Assembly (NCBI GenBank): GCA_016931715.1 | Contig: JAFGEF010000043.1 | Location: forward strand, 1 to 41,099 | Direction of reading: 5' to 3' | DNA length: 41,099 nucleotides | From: Sedimentisphaerales bacterium | GTDB taxonomy: Bacteria; Planctomycetota; Phycisphaerae; Sedimentisphaerales; Anaerobacaceae | Position numbers and translations under genes: made by a program | Shown: positions 8,695-18,699 of the stretch, piece after piece | How the letters are laid out: each line of letters begins with the position of its first letter | How positions within the stretch are numbered: position 1 is the first letter of the stretch | The notes under the pieces: model-generated | Seen by the model: the letters and a program-made list of their open reading frames with translations, nothing else | Told to the model about the DNA's origin: nothing | Databases searched by the model: none

Positions 8695-10629
8695 TCACGG
8701 TGAAGCCGGCTGAACATATACGCTCAACTGAGCAATCTGCTGTAAGCCGGGTGATAATTGACTGAGATCAACATTTTCACCCCTGACAATAAAAGTAACA
8801 TTCTCGCACCCCGGACCGACTGTCCCCGGATCGGGACTAAACCACGCCGTCCATGTGCCTCCTGCCGCCGAGGTAGGAACCACGACAAGTGATAGAGCCG
8901 CCTGAAAATTCAGGCATATCTCGACTGTTTGGGGGTCACTTTGAAGCGTAATCGGCCAGCTCGGAACTACAGTCGGAACATCAACCCAGATACCATCCTC
9001 ATAAGTCGGATTCGGAGGAGTAACTGTACCGGCTCTTTCAAAAGCGCCCATATCTACAACAGAGTTCTGTATGCGAGTATTGCTGCCAAGGTCAATCGGG
9101 AGTTTTTCACTCGTATTGGTGTCTTTGTCAAGGTCTGCTATATCCATCGGAAGCAGGGAATTGCTTCCTTTGTCAAGACACGGCGAATTATTTTTAAGGG
9201 TATAGTCGCCGTTAATCCACTGCCCTTCTATGCTTCTTTGACCTGGATTCACAAATTGCGGATTTTTATTTATATTGCCTGTTCCTGTCCATCCGCCCTG
9301 CACATCGCTGTACGAAACAGATACAGTACCGGAATGGTTTGTCAGAATCTCATTGCCGCCGTTGTAGAGAATACTATTTGTGATAACAAGGTTGCAGTCT
9401 GCCGGAATTGTCCACAGATAGCTTGTTATTGCCTTGCCGTCTGCGGGTGTAGTGCCATCAGTATTATCTGCAATTGTGCAATCCATAATAGTAAGATTTC
9501 CGCCGAGGTTATGAATAGCCGAGCCTCCGGTAATTTCCGCCTGAGATGTACTATTGCCTGTCATAAGGCAATTTATCATTTCGACATCGCTGGAATAACT
9601 GTACAGTCCCCCGCCATAAATTCTTGCGTGATTTCCAATTATTGTACAGTTCCACATGGAAAGCTCAGCATTACGGCAGGAGATACCCCCGCCGAAGCCG
9701 CTTACATTGCCTGAAATTGTGGTCTTAACAAGCCTCACATCGGCATTGTCAACATCCAGACCAGCACCGCTATTCATTGTGTCCGGACCATCTGCCTGTC
9801 CTGCTGTAATTGAAAAACCATTAATTACAACTGTCCCCGGCGCATCCCCCGAAATTCTGACAACCTGGTAGCTGTTGTCATCCTTATTGAGTATGCCCCA
9901 GAGGTCATCGCCGTCAAGGTCACCGCTCAATATTGCAGTGTATGTATCGACATTCTGCTTATTCGGGTCTGCATAGCCAAAACCTGCGCAGCTTCCGATT
10001 AATGTTACTCCCGGAGCAGGTGAGAAAGCAGCCATCCTGTCACCGGTGATTTGCGAACCTCCTTCATCAGGCTTGTAAGTCCCCTGTGCCACAAGAACGG
10101 TATCACCGGCTGTCGCGACTGCAAGGGCGTCCTGAAGATTTGTGAAAGCCCATTTCCAAATTTTCCCGCTATGAATCGGACCCGGGGCATCATAATCGAC
10201 ATAATATGTCTTTCCTGATGAAGCCACAGTAAAAGGCACCTCAAAAGCAATGGAAGACTGAGTCGATTTGAATGTCCAGTCACCTGCCGATAGGGGTCCG
10301 AATTCACCTGTTAAGCCGCATATCGGATCCCATATAAGCACACATGAAGTAGGCGCAGGTCCCTGGAACCACAACTCTACTACTTTATTTATCTCATCAA
10401 TAGAAATTGTCGGCGTGCCGCCAAGGTATGCCATTCCATAACAACTGTTCACAAGAGGGCCAACAGGACCGGAAAAAGAAATCACATCATTCTGGGTCGG
10501 TTCACATGGATCTATTGTCCATGCATCAGGTTTTTCAAGACCTTTTATCCAGGAGATTTCGGATGTGAATGCCGGCGAAGATAAAAATATACAGAACAAC
10601 AAACAAAGAATATTTTTTCCTGTTTTCAT
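8695..10629 (-). CDS. Secreted right-handed beta-helix repeat protein
   Basis: A 644-residue exported protein. The signal peptide covers residues about 1-22 (MKTGKN..., hydrophobic core, SSPAFTS). A beta-rich N-terminal domain of about 130 residues with paired cysteines (EPTQNDVISFSGP..., GPAPTSCVLIWDPICG) precedes the motif YYVDYDAPGPIHSGKIWKWAF. Next comes a polymorphic outer-membrane/parallel beta-helix region (about 160-500) with the signature ATAGDTVLVAQGTYKPDEGG and stacked repeats such as SGFGGGISCRNAELSMWNCTI and YGGGLYSYSSDVEMINCLM. The final 110 residues are another beta domain. Such proteins are abundant in planctomycetes and often bind or cleave polysaccharides, but no catalytic residues can be assigned. 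Confidence 0.85.
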   Translation of the reverse strand: MKTGKNILCLLFCIFLSSPAFTSEISWIKGLEKPDAWTIDPCEPTQNDVISFSGPVGPLVNSCYGMAYLGGTPTISIDEINKVVELWFQGPAPTSCVLIWDPICGLTGEFGPLSAGDWTFKSTQSSIAFEVPFTVASSGKTYYVDYDAPGPIHSGKIWKWAFTNLQDALAVATAGDTVLVAQGTYKPDEGGSQITGDRMAAFSPAPGVTLIGSCAGFGYADPNKQNVDTYTAILSGDLDGDDLWGILNKDDNSYQVVRISGDAPGTVVINGFSITAGQADGPDTMNSGAGLDVDNADVRLVKTTISGNVSGFGGGISCRNAELSMWNCTIIGNHARIYGGGLYSYSSDVEMINCLMTGNSTSQAEITGGSAIHNLGGNLTIMDCTIADNTDGTTPADGKAITSYLWTIPADCNLVITNSILYNGGNEILTNHSGTVSVSYSDVQGGWTGTGNINKNPQFVNPGQRSIEGQWINGDYTLKNNSPCLDKGSNSLLPMDIADLDKDTNTSEKLPIDLGSNTRIQNSVVDMGAFERAGTVTPPNPTYEDGIWVDVPTVVPSWPITLQSDPQTVEICLNFQAALSLVVVPTSAAGGTWTAWFSPDPGTVGPGCENVTFIVRGENVDLSQLSPGLQQIAQLSVYVQPASP

Positions 10630-10730
10630 TATTGTACCCTTTCAACTCCAAACTTTTTACCTATCTAATGAAATGACATTCACAATACACCACAGGCAAG
10701 ATTGCCTTGCAGGTATTTTAGATATGTATA

Positions 10731-11483
10731 TTATACAAAATCGGAAGTGATAATGCCACTTTGAATTTTTTTGGGACAGATATTTATTTGAGCTGCGGTT
10801 CTTACGATACGTTCTTTCATTCTCTTTGTATAGCTCTGGTGGTCGCAGGTTTCGGCATATTTCAGGTGAGAAATTCCAGCCAAATCTCTTGTATGTGCCA
10901 ATTTTGCGCCTTTAGCTGCCATTTTTCGCACTGCTAACTGGGCTTCGCCCTGGTTTATACTGCCCAAAGCATCAACAACCACCCTTACATTTTTACCTCG
11001 CTGCAGTAATCCGAGGGCAGTAGCCATAACTGCATTTTCGGCGTCAATGCCGAACAAAATAAACTCATTCGCTTCCAACTCGCTTAAAAGCCTTTCGATA
11101 CGAGGTTCTTCAAAAGGATCTATACAGCGTTTGTGCAGGATTATCTGTCTGTGCCTGCGAAGCACATCAGCAGGCAGAGCATTCCAGCCATCCGCGGGAA
11201 AACTTATACGATTATTCAACAGAGTATAAGATATTTTCCTCTGGCCTTCAGTGCCTTCGAGGCAGTGCCCGATTGTACATTCGCCATGATTGTAGAAAAC
11301 TTCTGCCGTCGATATAATCGGTATATTCTTCAATCTCGCCCACGCCATTATTCTGCGGATATTAGCCAGAATTCTTTGGCGATTTATTATACATAACTCA
11401 TTGCCGACAGATATAAAATCCTTCTGAGTATCAATATCTATTAGAATATGTCTTCTTTGTTTTTTATGTAGTTGCATAATCAT
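10731..11483 (-). CDS. Isochorismatase-fold protein lacking the catalytic cysteine
   Basis: A 250-residue cysteine-hydrolase-superfamily protein (isochorismatase/nicotinamidase fold). The first catalytic residue Asp18 is present in ILIDIDTQKDF and the lysine Lys118 in IILHKRC. In the third motif, where active nicotinamidases read G-[IV]-x-[TA]-[DE]-x-C-V, this protein reads GIDAENAVMATA, so Ala151 (codon GCA, complement of 11031-11033) stands where the nucleophile cysteine belongs. It probably cannot perform the usual thiol hydrolysis and may be a binding or regulatory homologue, or a non-thiol isochorismatase-like enzyme. The C-terminal extension of about 50 residues is basic. It is transcribed away from the Met-Gly protein gene. 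Confidence 0.82.
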   Translation of the reverse strand: MIMQLHKKQRRHILIDIDTQKDFISVGNELCIINRQRILANIRRIMAWARLKNIPIISTAEVFYNHGECTIGHCLEGTEGQRKISYTLLNNRISFPADGWNALPADVLRRHRQIILHKRCIDPFEEPRIERLLSELEANEFILFGIDAENAVMATALGLLQRGKNVRVVVDALGSINQGEAQLAVRKMAAKGAKLAHTRDLAGISHLKYAETCDHQSYTKRMKERIVRTAAQINICPKKIQSGIITSDFV

Positions 11484-11871
11484 TTTTCAGCTCTCCTTTC
11501 TGAAACTCCAGTCTAAATCTTTATGATTTATTTCATTATCCATAAAACTTCCTTTTCAATAATTCTATATCATTGTCTTCTACTTTTTAGTGCCTTTTCA
11601 AGTTCATAAGTAACGTTTTTTTTTGATAATTACGGGCGGAATCGAACGATTTTATACATAAAATCACTGGAAAATAGCCGGCTCGCATTAAACCTGTTAA
11701 GTTAAGTAATTTAGATAACTCTATCTCGACAATTCACAAATTATTTACATATTTTTTTCTTTAACAAACCGCATTAAAGGTTATACTATATATATGACAG
11801 AATAGATTTTTAATTGACGGGACTTTTGCAGCCCGGCGATTTCAATATAATTTAGTTAGGGGAAGTTAAAG
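11484..11871. other. Divergent intergenic region, 388 bases
   Basis: No gene is supported. The region is AT-rich, with a T8-10 run near 11610 and a TTGACG at 11814-11819. A TATAAT at 11846-11851 is 26 bases further on, which is too distant to pair with it. AGGGGAAG (11858-11865) is the ribosome-binding site of the next gene. Promoters for the two divergent genes must lie here but cannot be assigned firmly. Confidence 0.5.
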
Positions 11872-12600
<729 letters not shown>

Positions 12601-12760
12601 ACTGCTCCCAGCGGTATCACTATGATGTATGGACGTTAAAGTAACTTCATCTGCCTGTTTCAAACCTGATTAAATACCTTCTAAACATAAAAAAACTGCA
12701 AAAATTTCAAACTATTCAATAAATTTTGTAAAAGAAGCTGAATCTTTTGTAAAAAAGAGT

Positions 12761-12788
12761 TTGACATAAATAAGAAATGCGATAGAAT
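12761..12788 (+). promoter_or_regulatory. Sigma70-type promoter for rplM-rpsI
   Basis: TTGACA (12761-12766) and TAGAAT (12783-12788) are separated by 16 bases, about 34 bases before the preferred rplM start. The -35 is perfect and the -10 differs from consensus at one position. Confidence 0.75.
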
Positions 12789-12821
12789 ACTCGTTTTTCT
12801 GTTATGAAAGAGAGTTTTTCT

Positions 12822-13253
12822 ATGAAGAGCTTTATGGCAAAGAAGAATGAAGTTGAGCAGAAATGGCTGCTCGTTGACGCAGAAGGAGCGATATTAGGCC
12901 GGATGGCGGCCAAAATCGCACCGATTTTAATGGGCAAAAATAAACCCACATATACTCCCCATGTGGACACTGGCGATTATGTTATCGTTGTAAATGCCGA
13001 TAAGATAAGGCTTTCCGGCAACAAAGCCAATGTAAAGGAATACGATTATTATACGCTTCATCCCGGCGGACATAAATATGTCAGCTTTGAAGATATGATG
13101 GAGAAAAAGCCGGAGAAAGTTATCGAATTGGCAGTAAAACGCATGATGCCCAAGAGTGCGCTGGGCAGGAATATGCTTAAAAAGTTGAAGGTTTACAGGG
13201 GGCCGGAACATGACAACCATGCACAGAAACCCCAAAAAATAGAACTATTTTAG
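12822..13253 (+). CDS. rplM: 50S ribosomal protein L13
   Basis: Ribosomal protein L13, an early-assembly protein of the large subunit. From the ATG at 12822 it has 143 residues, the usual length. A start at 12804 would add six residues; the AGAGAG stretch at the right distance before 12822 and the family start MKSF favour the later ATG. Conserved stretches include WLLVDAEGAILGRMAAKIA, YTPHVDTGDYVIVVNADKI and the C-terminal MLPKS-like MMPKSALGRNMLKKLKVYRGPEHDNHAQKP. It is followed after 15 bases by rpsI, the near-universal L13-S9 operon, and has its own promoter. Confidence 0.98.
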   Translation: MKSFMAKKNEVEQKWLLVDAEGAILGRMAAKIAPILMGKNKPTYTPHVDTGDYVIVVNADKIRLSGNKANVKEYDYYTLHPGGHKYVSFEDMMEKKPEKVIELAVKRMMPKSALGRNMLKKLKVYRGPEHDNHAQKPQKIELF

Positions 13254-13268
13254 TAAAGAAAATATTTT

Positions 13269-13739
13269 ATGGCAGATATCGAAATTCAAAATCCTGAAGT
13301 TAAAACAGAAGATAAGTATGTACAGGCAACGGGTCCAGCCAAAGAGCCAAAAAGCGGCTTTTGGTGGGGCACCGGAAGAAGAAAAAGCTCCGTAGCACGT
13401 GTTCGTCTTAAACCGGGTAGCGGAAAAACAGTCGTAAATAAAAAGAATCTCGATGAATATTTTAAGAGAGATCAGGACAGAAAAGCTGTCCTTGCGCCAC
13501 TGAAAGCGGTCAAAGGGGAAAATTTATTCGATATATATATCAATGTACGAGGCGGCGGCTCTACCGGACAATCCGGTGCTTCACTGCTGGGAGTAGCCAG
13601 AGCGTTGAGAAATTACGACCAAAACTATATTCAGACACTAAGAGATAATGGTCATCTTACCCGCGACCCGAGAATGGTCGAAAGGAAAAAACCTGGACAA
13701 TCAGGTGCAAGACGGAGATACCAGTTCTCGAAGCGTTAA
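13269..13739 (+). CDS. rpsI: 30S ribosomal protein S9
   Basis: Ribosomal protein S9 of the small subunit head, 156 residues. The S9 body begins at WGTGRRKSSVARVRLKPGSG (about residue 35) and shows RGGGSTGQSGA and the basic C-terminal tail ending QFSKR, which reaches the P-site tRNA. The first 30 residues (ADIEIQNPEVKTEDKYVQATGPAKEPKSG) are an acidic extension beyond the 130-residue core, as is common in planctomycetes. It is co-transcribed with rplM and followed by a terminator. Confidence 0.98.
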   Translation: MADIEIQNPEVKTEDKYVQATGPAKEPKSGFWWGTGRRKSSVARVRLKPGSGKTVVNKKNLDEYFKRDQDRKAVLAPLKAVKGENLFDIYINVRGGGSTGQSGASLLGVARALRNYDQNYIQTLRDNGHLTRDPRMVERKKPGQSGARRRYQFSKR

Positions 13740-13768
13740 TATTCAGATTTTTTTGGGACTTTTACAAT

Positions 13769-13800
13769 AGCCGCTGAGAGAAACTTAGCGGCTGTTTTTA
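13769..13800 (+). terminator. Rho-independent terminator after rpsI
   Basis: AGCCGCTGAG (13769-13778) pairs with CTTAGCGGCT (13784-13793), ten base pairs with one G-U, around a five-base loop, followed by GTTTTTA. It separates the ribosomal operon from argC, which starts only 14 bases later. Confidence 0.85.
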
Positions 13801-13813
13801 TTGGAGATAAAAT

Positions 13814-14821
13814 ATGATTAAAGTTGCAATAATCGGTGCAAGCGGATATACCGGCGCCGAGTCAATTAAAATTATTTTGAACCACAGTAAAGCAAAGCTG
13901 ACATATCTGACCGCCCTGCCGGAGGAATGCGGCAATGTGGAAGATATTTTCCCGCAATTTAAAGGCAGATGCCCCATGCAAATCGAGCCGCTGGATTTGG
14001 ACAAGCTCGCGAAAAAAGCTGATGTAGCTCTTTGCTGCCTGCCCCATAAGGTTTCGATGGGATTCGTACCAAAGCTGCTCGATGCCGGAGTAAAAGTTGT
14101 CGATTTCAGCGCAGACTACAGAATCAAAGACGTTGCTGTTTACGAAAAATATTACGTCAAGCACACGGATACCGAAAATCTTAAACACGCGGCGTTCGGT
14201 CTGCCTGAGCTTTTCCGCAAAGAAATAAAAAATGCAAAACTTGTCGCCAATCCCGGCTGCTATCCGACAGGCGCATCGCTGGCTATCGCCCCACTGCTGA
14301 AAAAAGGACTTGTTGAGACAGATATGGTTATTGTCAGCTCGGTAACAGGCTCATCAGGTGCAGGCAAGAATCCTTCCGAAAAATTCCATTTTCCGAATAT
14401 GAATGAAAACCTGTTCTCTTATGGTATTGGGACGCATCGCCACATGCCGGAAATAGAACAAATAGCAAGCGAAGTCGCCGGCAAGAAAGTCACCGTACTG
14501 TTCCAGCCCCATGTAGGACCTTTCGACAGAGGAATACTTTCGACGGTTTATTGCAAACCGACAGAAAAAATCAATAACGAGCAGTTGGAAAAACTATATC
14601 GTGACTTTTATAAAGATGAGCCGTTCGTGCAGGTCTGTAAAAGCGCACCAGGTGTTAAAAATGTCGCAGGAACGAATTATTGCCATGTATTCCCGGCGTA
14701 TGTGAAAGATATGTTCGTGTGTTTTTCGGCAATTGATAATCTCGTAAAAGGCGCCGCAGGCCAGGCCATCCAGAATATGAATATCATCTTCGACCTCGAT
14801 GAAACTCTTGGATTGAAATAA
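13814..14821 (+). CDS. argC: N-acetyl-gamma-glutamyl-phosphate reductase
   Basis: Cytosolic 335-residue enzyme of arginine biosynthesis that reduces N-acetyl-glutamyl-phosphate to the semialdehyde with NADPH. The N-terminal dinucleotide-binding motif GASGYTGAES (residues 8-17) and the catalytic Cys149 in VANPGCYPTGA are present, along with HRHMPEIEQ and FQPHVGPFDRGI in the C-terminal dimerisation/catalytic domain. Length is normal for type 1 ArgC. GGAGA precedes the ATG. It sits 1.8 kb before argJ with two non-arginine genes in between, on the same strand and closely spaced, so an operon is likely. Confidence 0.97.
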   Translation: MIKVAIIGASGYTGAESIKIILNHSKAKLTYLTALPEECGNVEDIFPQFKGRCPMQIEPLDLDKLAKKADVALCCLPHKVSMGFVPKLLDAGVKVVDFSADYRIKDVAVYEKYYVKHTDTENLKHAAFGLPELFRKEIKNAKLVANPGCYPTGASLAIAPLLKKGLVETDMVIVSSVTGSSGAGKNPSEKFHFPNMNENLFSYGIGTHRHMPEIEQIASEVAGKKVTVLFQPHVGPFDRGILSTVYCKPTEKINNEQLEKLYRDFYKDEPFVQVCKSAPGVKNVAGTNYCHVFPAYVKDMFVCFSAIDNLVKGAAGQAIQNMNIIFDLDETLGLK

Positions 14822-14832
14822 AGGATAATCCT

Positions 14833-15681
14833 GTGGCAGGAAAAATTCAAATTGCGACATGCCAGTTTGCGGTGAGCACCTCGATAAAACAGAATTCGCG
14901 CAGTATTTGCAAATATATTCGCAAAGCAGGCGCTGCCGGAGCGGATATTGTGCATTTTTCCGAATGTGCGCTTAGCGGCTATGTCGGCACGGATTTTCCC
15001 AACTTCGATAATTATGACTGGGATATGCTGAAAGCGGAAACACTAAAGATAATGGCTCTCGCGGCGGAAAATAAAATATGGGTGGTTCTGGGAAGCACTC
15101 ACAAATTAACAGAGCCGAACAAGCCGCACAACAGCCTGTATCTTATCAATCCCAAAGGTGAAATTGCAGACCGTTACGATAAAAGATTTTGTACACCGGG
15201 TGATTTGAAAAGAATGACGCCGGGAAATCGATTTGTAAATTTCGAAATCAACGGCGTAAAATGTTCGCTCTTAATCTGCTTCGACTTGCGTTTCCCGGAA
15301 TTATACAGGCAGCTTTATAAAGAAGGCGTTCACTGTATCCTGCAATCTTTTTATAACGCAAAACAGTCAGGCCCGAGTATTCATACACATATTATGCGCC
15401 AGACGATGCAGAGTCACGCTGCATGTAATTACTTCTGGATAAGCATGGCGAATTCAAGCGGCTGTTTTTCGCCATATCCATCCTGCTTTATCCAGCCGGA
15501 CGGAAAAATCACAGCTCAACTACGTGTAAATCATCCAGGTATGATGATTAATACTGTTGATTTGAAGAAGCAATTTTACGACCCGATGAAAGATTTCAGG
15601 CAGGCTGCTATTGACGGAAAACTCAATAACAGCACCGAAAAAATCAACGACTCCCGTTCAAAAAACAGAACATGTCTTTAA
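14833..15681 (+). CDS. Nitrilase-superfamily carbon-nitrogen hydrolase
   Basis: A 282-residue C-N hydrolase starting at GTG (14833), 11 bases after argC. The Glu-Lys-Cys triad is visible: Glu44 in HFSECALSGY, Lys117 in RYDKRFCTPGD and Cys149 in LLICFDLRFPE. These enzymes hydrolyse amides or nitriles of small molecules (omega-amidase, N-carbamoyl amidases and others); the substrate is unknown. Its position inside the argC-argJ stretch invites a role in nitrogen or polyamine metabolism, but this is only context. GGAT upstream is a weak ribosome-binding site, and translational coupling with argC is plausible. Confidence 0.9.
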   Translation: MAGKIQIATCQFAVSTSIKQNSRSICKYIRKAGAAGADIVHFSECALSGYVGTDFPNFDNYDWDMLKAETLKIMALAAENKIWVVLGSTHKLTEPNKPHNSLYLINPKGEIADRYDKRFCTPGDLKRMTPGNRFVNFEINGVKCSLLICFDLRFPELYRQLYKEGVHCILQSFYNAKQSGPSIHTHIMRQTMQSHAACNYFWISMANSSGCFSPYPSCFIQPDGKITAQLRVNHPGMMINTVDLKKQFYDPMKDFRQAAIDGKLNNSTEKINDSRSKNRTCL

Positions 15682-15757
15682 ATATTGCATATAAGAAGAT
15701 AGCGATATAGAATAACGCTGTTTTGAATAATAAGAAATTATTTTGAAAGGGGAAAAA

Positions 15758-16618
15758 ATGAAAACAAAAAAAATATTTCACTTAGTGACATCTGCTGTCT
15801 TGTTAACATGTGCCGTTCTGAGCCAGGGTGCACAGCAAAGTATCGATCAGCGGCAGATTGAATGGTTCAGAGTTTCTACGCTTAAAGATGTGCGCGAGGT
15901 TTATCCGAAAGTCGGGCTTGAAATTGTCGAAAAAGACGTCGCAGAGCCGAATTTCACCGCTAAAATCGGTCCCTTAACGCAAAAAGACCTCCAAAAACAT
16001 CTGGAACAAATACTGCAAAAATCCGGCATAAGAATTACTAATAAATTTAATGCAACTTCGGCTAACGCACCATTGAGCCTGAACGTTACTGTCTTTGCAA
16101 AAGTCAGAGACGATACTCCCATGCCCGCCTATGCTGTTTTCGTATATACCGAAGCTTTGCAGCCTACAGTATTAGGACGCAATAATGCAATTCGTTCTTT
16201 TAGCCGAACATGGCCTATGGTCCCGACTGGAAATGGGACAAGAACATTATTATTTCTTACTCCTGAAACAATGGTAAAAGAAATAACAGAAGAAGTTACA
16301 AATCAGGTGAAAAATTTTATAAAAGACTACAGTGCTGCTAATCCAAATTTAGGAATTAACGTTAAATCAACTCAAAATTTAATTGCTCAAAAAAAACCTG
16401 ATCATATGATATCTGGAACGGTTATTTATGTTCCTATTGAAGGTGGTTTTTGGGGACTTCGCACAGAAGATGGCACAAAATATGATCCAGTAAATTTGCC
16501 CGAAGAATATCGAAACGATGGCTTGCGTGTATATTTTCAGGTTAAAGAGTTAGAAAATGTTGCAGGGATTCATATGTGGGGAAAAATTGTAGAAATACTA
16601 AAAATAGAAAAACAGTAA
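15758..16618 (+). CDS. Exported protein of unknown function
   Basis: A 286-residue protein from the ATG at 15758, preceded by the strong GAAAGGGG site. An upstream TTG would add five residues but lies before that site. The signal peptide covers about residues 1-25 (MKTKK, then FHLVTSAVLLTCAVLSQGA). The mature part has no motif I recognise. It contains an apparent beta-strand-rich first half (PLSLNVTVFAKVRD, AYAVFVYTEALQP) and a second half with MISGTVIYVPIEGGFWGLRTEDGTKYDPVNLPEEY and VAGIHMWGKIVEILKI, which has the look of a small beta-barrel that recurs in exported proteins. It probably travels with the arginine operon by position. Confidence 0.75.
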   Translation: MKTKKIFHLVTSAVLLTCAVLSQGAQQSIDQRQIEWFRVSTLKDVREVYPKVGLEIVEKDVAEPNFTAKIGPLTQKDLQKHLEQILQKSGIRITNKFNATSANAPLSLNVTVFAKVRDDTPMPAYAVFVYTEALQPTVLGRNNAIRSFSRTWPMVPTGNGTRTLLFLTPETMVKEITEEVTNQVKNFIKDYSAANPNLGINVKSTQNLIAQKKPDHMISGTVIYVPIEGGFWGLRTEDGTKYDPVNLPEEYRNDGLRVYFQVKELENVAGIHMWGKIVEILKIEKQ

Positions 16619-16642
16619 CAACAACAAAGAGGTAATTTATAA

Positions 16643-17845
16643 ATGACAAATAATACTATTACAGCACCTAAGGGTTTTCTGGCAGCAGGACTTCCATGCG
16701 GCATCAAGCAATCTGGTAAACATGATTTGGGTATGATTGTATGCCCAGGCGGAGCAAATGCGGCAGCAGTTTTTACAACCAATAAAATTCAATCTGCGGC
16801 TGTGCAAGTATCAAAACAGCACGTTAATAACCGCAGGATTTTTGCAGTCGTTGTCAATTCAGGCAACGCAAACGCATGCACAGGTTCATTGGGAATCAAG
16901 AATGCCTTAAAAATGTGCGAAAAAACTGCCTCGCTTATCGAAGAGAATCTGCAAAATGTACTCGTTGCTTCAACAGGGATTATCGGAGAGCAGCTTCCTA
17001 TGCAAAAAGTAGATGACGGCATCGCAAAAACTGCGGCAAAACTTTCCGCTTCTCCAAACAGCGGCATGGACTTTACTAAAGCAATTATGACTACCGATAC
17101 AAAGCCAAAGATGTCTGTCCGCCAGGTTGATATTTCCGGCGCAAAAGTCACGATAGCAGGCACAGTTAAAGGCGCTGGAATGATTGCCCCGAATATGGCA
17201 ACTACACTCTGCTTCATCACAACTGATATATCTATAACGAAAACCCTGCTGAATAAGGCTCTGAAAAACGCTATCGGAAATTCCCTGAACAAGCTGACAG
17301 TCGATGGCCATCAAAGCACAAATGATACCGCGATTATTCTCGCATCAGGTTCATCTGGAAATAAACCTGTAACAAACCAGTCGGCGCAATATAAAAAATT
17401 CTCACATGCGCTAACGGATTTATGCGATGATTTGGCAAGACAAATGGCACACGATGCCGAAGGAGCTACGCGAATATTTAAGGTAATAGTCAACGGCGCT
17501 GCCTCACAGAATGATGCGGCAAAAGCCTGCCGAGCCATAGCCGATTATCCACTGATAAAATGCGCTGTTCATGGCGGCGACCCGAACTGGGGAAGAATTA
17601 TTTGCGCAGTCGGCTCATCAGGTGTAAAACTGAATGTGAACAAATTAAGCTGTAAAATCGGACATGTTACTGTTTTTCATAATGGCAAACCACGGAAATT
17701 TGATCCAAAACAGGTCAGCAAAATTGTTTCGCAATCCGAGCATACAATAAGTGTAGATTTGGGCGCCGGAAAGAAAAACGATTTCTGCTATGGATGCGAT
17801 TTAAGCGCTGAATATGTCAGCATAAACGCAGATTATCACACATAA
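16643..17845 (+). CDS. argJ: Glutamate N-acetyltransferase / amino-acid N-acetyltransferase
   Basis: ArgJ, 400 residues, transfers acetyl from N-acetylornithine to glutamate (and in the bifunctional form from acetyl-CoA) in the cyclic arginine pathway. It is made as one chain that cuts itself before a nucleophilic threonine. The cleavage region reads KGAGMIAPNMATT, placing the nucleophile at Thr187; most homologues have Met after it, here Thr. Other hallmarks are VNSGNANACTG, ASTGIIGEQLPM, TTDTKPK, GHQSTNDT and GGDPNWGRI. Length is standard. GAGGTAA precedes the ATG. Argininosuccinate and other arg genes are not in the window. Confidence 0.96.
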   Translation: MTNNTITAPKGFLAAGLPCGIKQSGKHDLGMIVCPGGANAAAVFTTNKIQSAAVQVSKQHVNNRRIFAVVVNSGNANACTGSLGIKNALKMCEKTASLIEENLQNVLVASTGIIGEQLPMQKVDDGIAKTAAKLSASPNSGMDFTKAIMTTDTKPKMSVRQVDISGAKVTIAGTVKGAGMIAPNMATTLCFITTDISITKTLLNKALKNAIGNSLNKLTVDGHQSTNDTAIILASGSSGNKPVTNQSAQYKKFSHALTDLCDDLARQMAHDAEGATRIFKVIVNGAASQNDAAKACRAIADYPLIKCAVHGGDPNWGRIICAVGSSGVKLNVNKLSCKIGHVTVFHNGKPRKFDPKQVSKIVSQSEHTISVDLGAGKKNDFCYGCDLSAEYVSINADYHT

Positions 17846-17900
17846 AAATCTATTGTTGCAATCAATAGCATCTTGTGGTAGAATGCGGGTTTTAGTATTT

Positions 17901-17975
<75 letters not shown>

Positions 17976-18038
17976 TTGGTTTTCCCCTGTTGCCAAATGG
18001 TAAAAATAGGGCTTTTTTTATGCCGAAAAGCAGGTTTT

Positions 18039-18674
18039 TTAGTAAATCCAACATATCAAAATACAAAGTCTCATGTACGACCAACGTACATCATTATGGT
18101 CAGTAGCTCCAACTACAATGACTTCATAATATTTTTGTGGATATACTGATATAGGTTTGGAATCGTTACCAGCCGCGAAGAGAACCACACATCCTTTTCC
18201 ACCACGACCTATTCCACCATCTTTGGTAATATCCATGATTGCTGAATGGAGTATTGGTCTCGGATTAGCAAGAGCCCAGCTATTGCTAAGAATGTCGGCA
18301 TCGTTGCTTGCTGCCCACCGAAAAGCTGTTGCAATAGCGCTTTCGGTAATAAGGTGCCACACACCTTCGGCATCCGCCTGATGAGTCCGGACTGGCATAA
18401 CTTTACAGTTCCATGTGACTCCTGAGACTCCAATCTCGTTATTGCCTCGTGCTGCTATTAATCCTGCACAACATGTTCCATGTCCGTTATATTCATGACC
18501 ATATACAGGATCTGGCTGGTTATCACCGTCAAAGAAATCATATCCAGGTACCAGATTACCGACAAGGTCAGGATGATTGCTTTCCACGCCAATGTCAATT
18601 ACAGCAACTATAATATTCGGATCTCCTGTTGTAATCTCCAACGCCTCTGGAGCACTTATAACAGAACCTTGATA
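18039..18674 (-). pseudogene. Truncated subtilase (S8 peptidase) fragment
   Basis: An open frame of about 210 codons whose sequence is clearly from the middle of a subtilisin-like serine protease. The catalytic Asp is in VAVIDIGVESNHPDL, the catalytic His in NGHGTCCAG, and the oxyanion Asn in LFAAGNDS. Homology begins abruptly near 18674, where an in-frame TAA precedes QGSVISAPEALEITTGD. It stops just after ATDHNDVRWSY, before the region that should carry the GTSMA catalytic serine; the remaining residues (MRLCILICWIY) are unrelated. The fragment lacks a signal peptide and the active-site serine and so is not a working protease. It lies directly downstream of tRNA-Pro, on the opposite strand. 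Confidence 0.85.
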
Positions 18675-18699
18675 TTATTTGAATATAAATGTACAATTT

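Noticed and set aside
11814..11851. TTGACG plus TATAAT as a promoter for the Met-Gly protein
   Set aside because: The boxes are 26 bases apart, far beyond the 16-18 expected.
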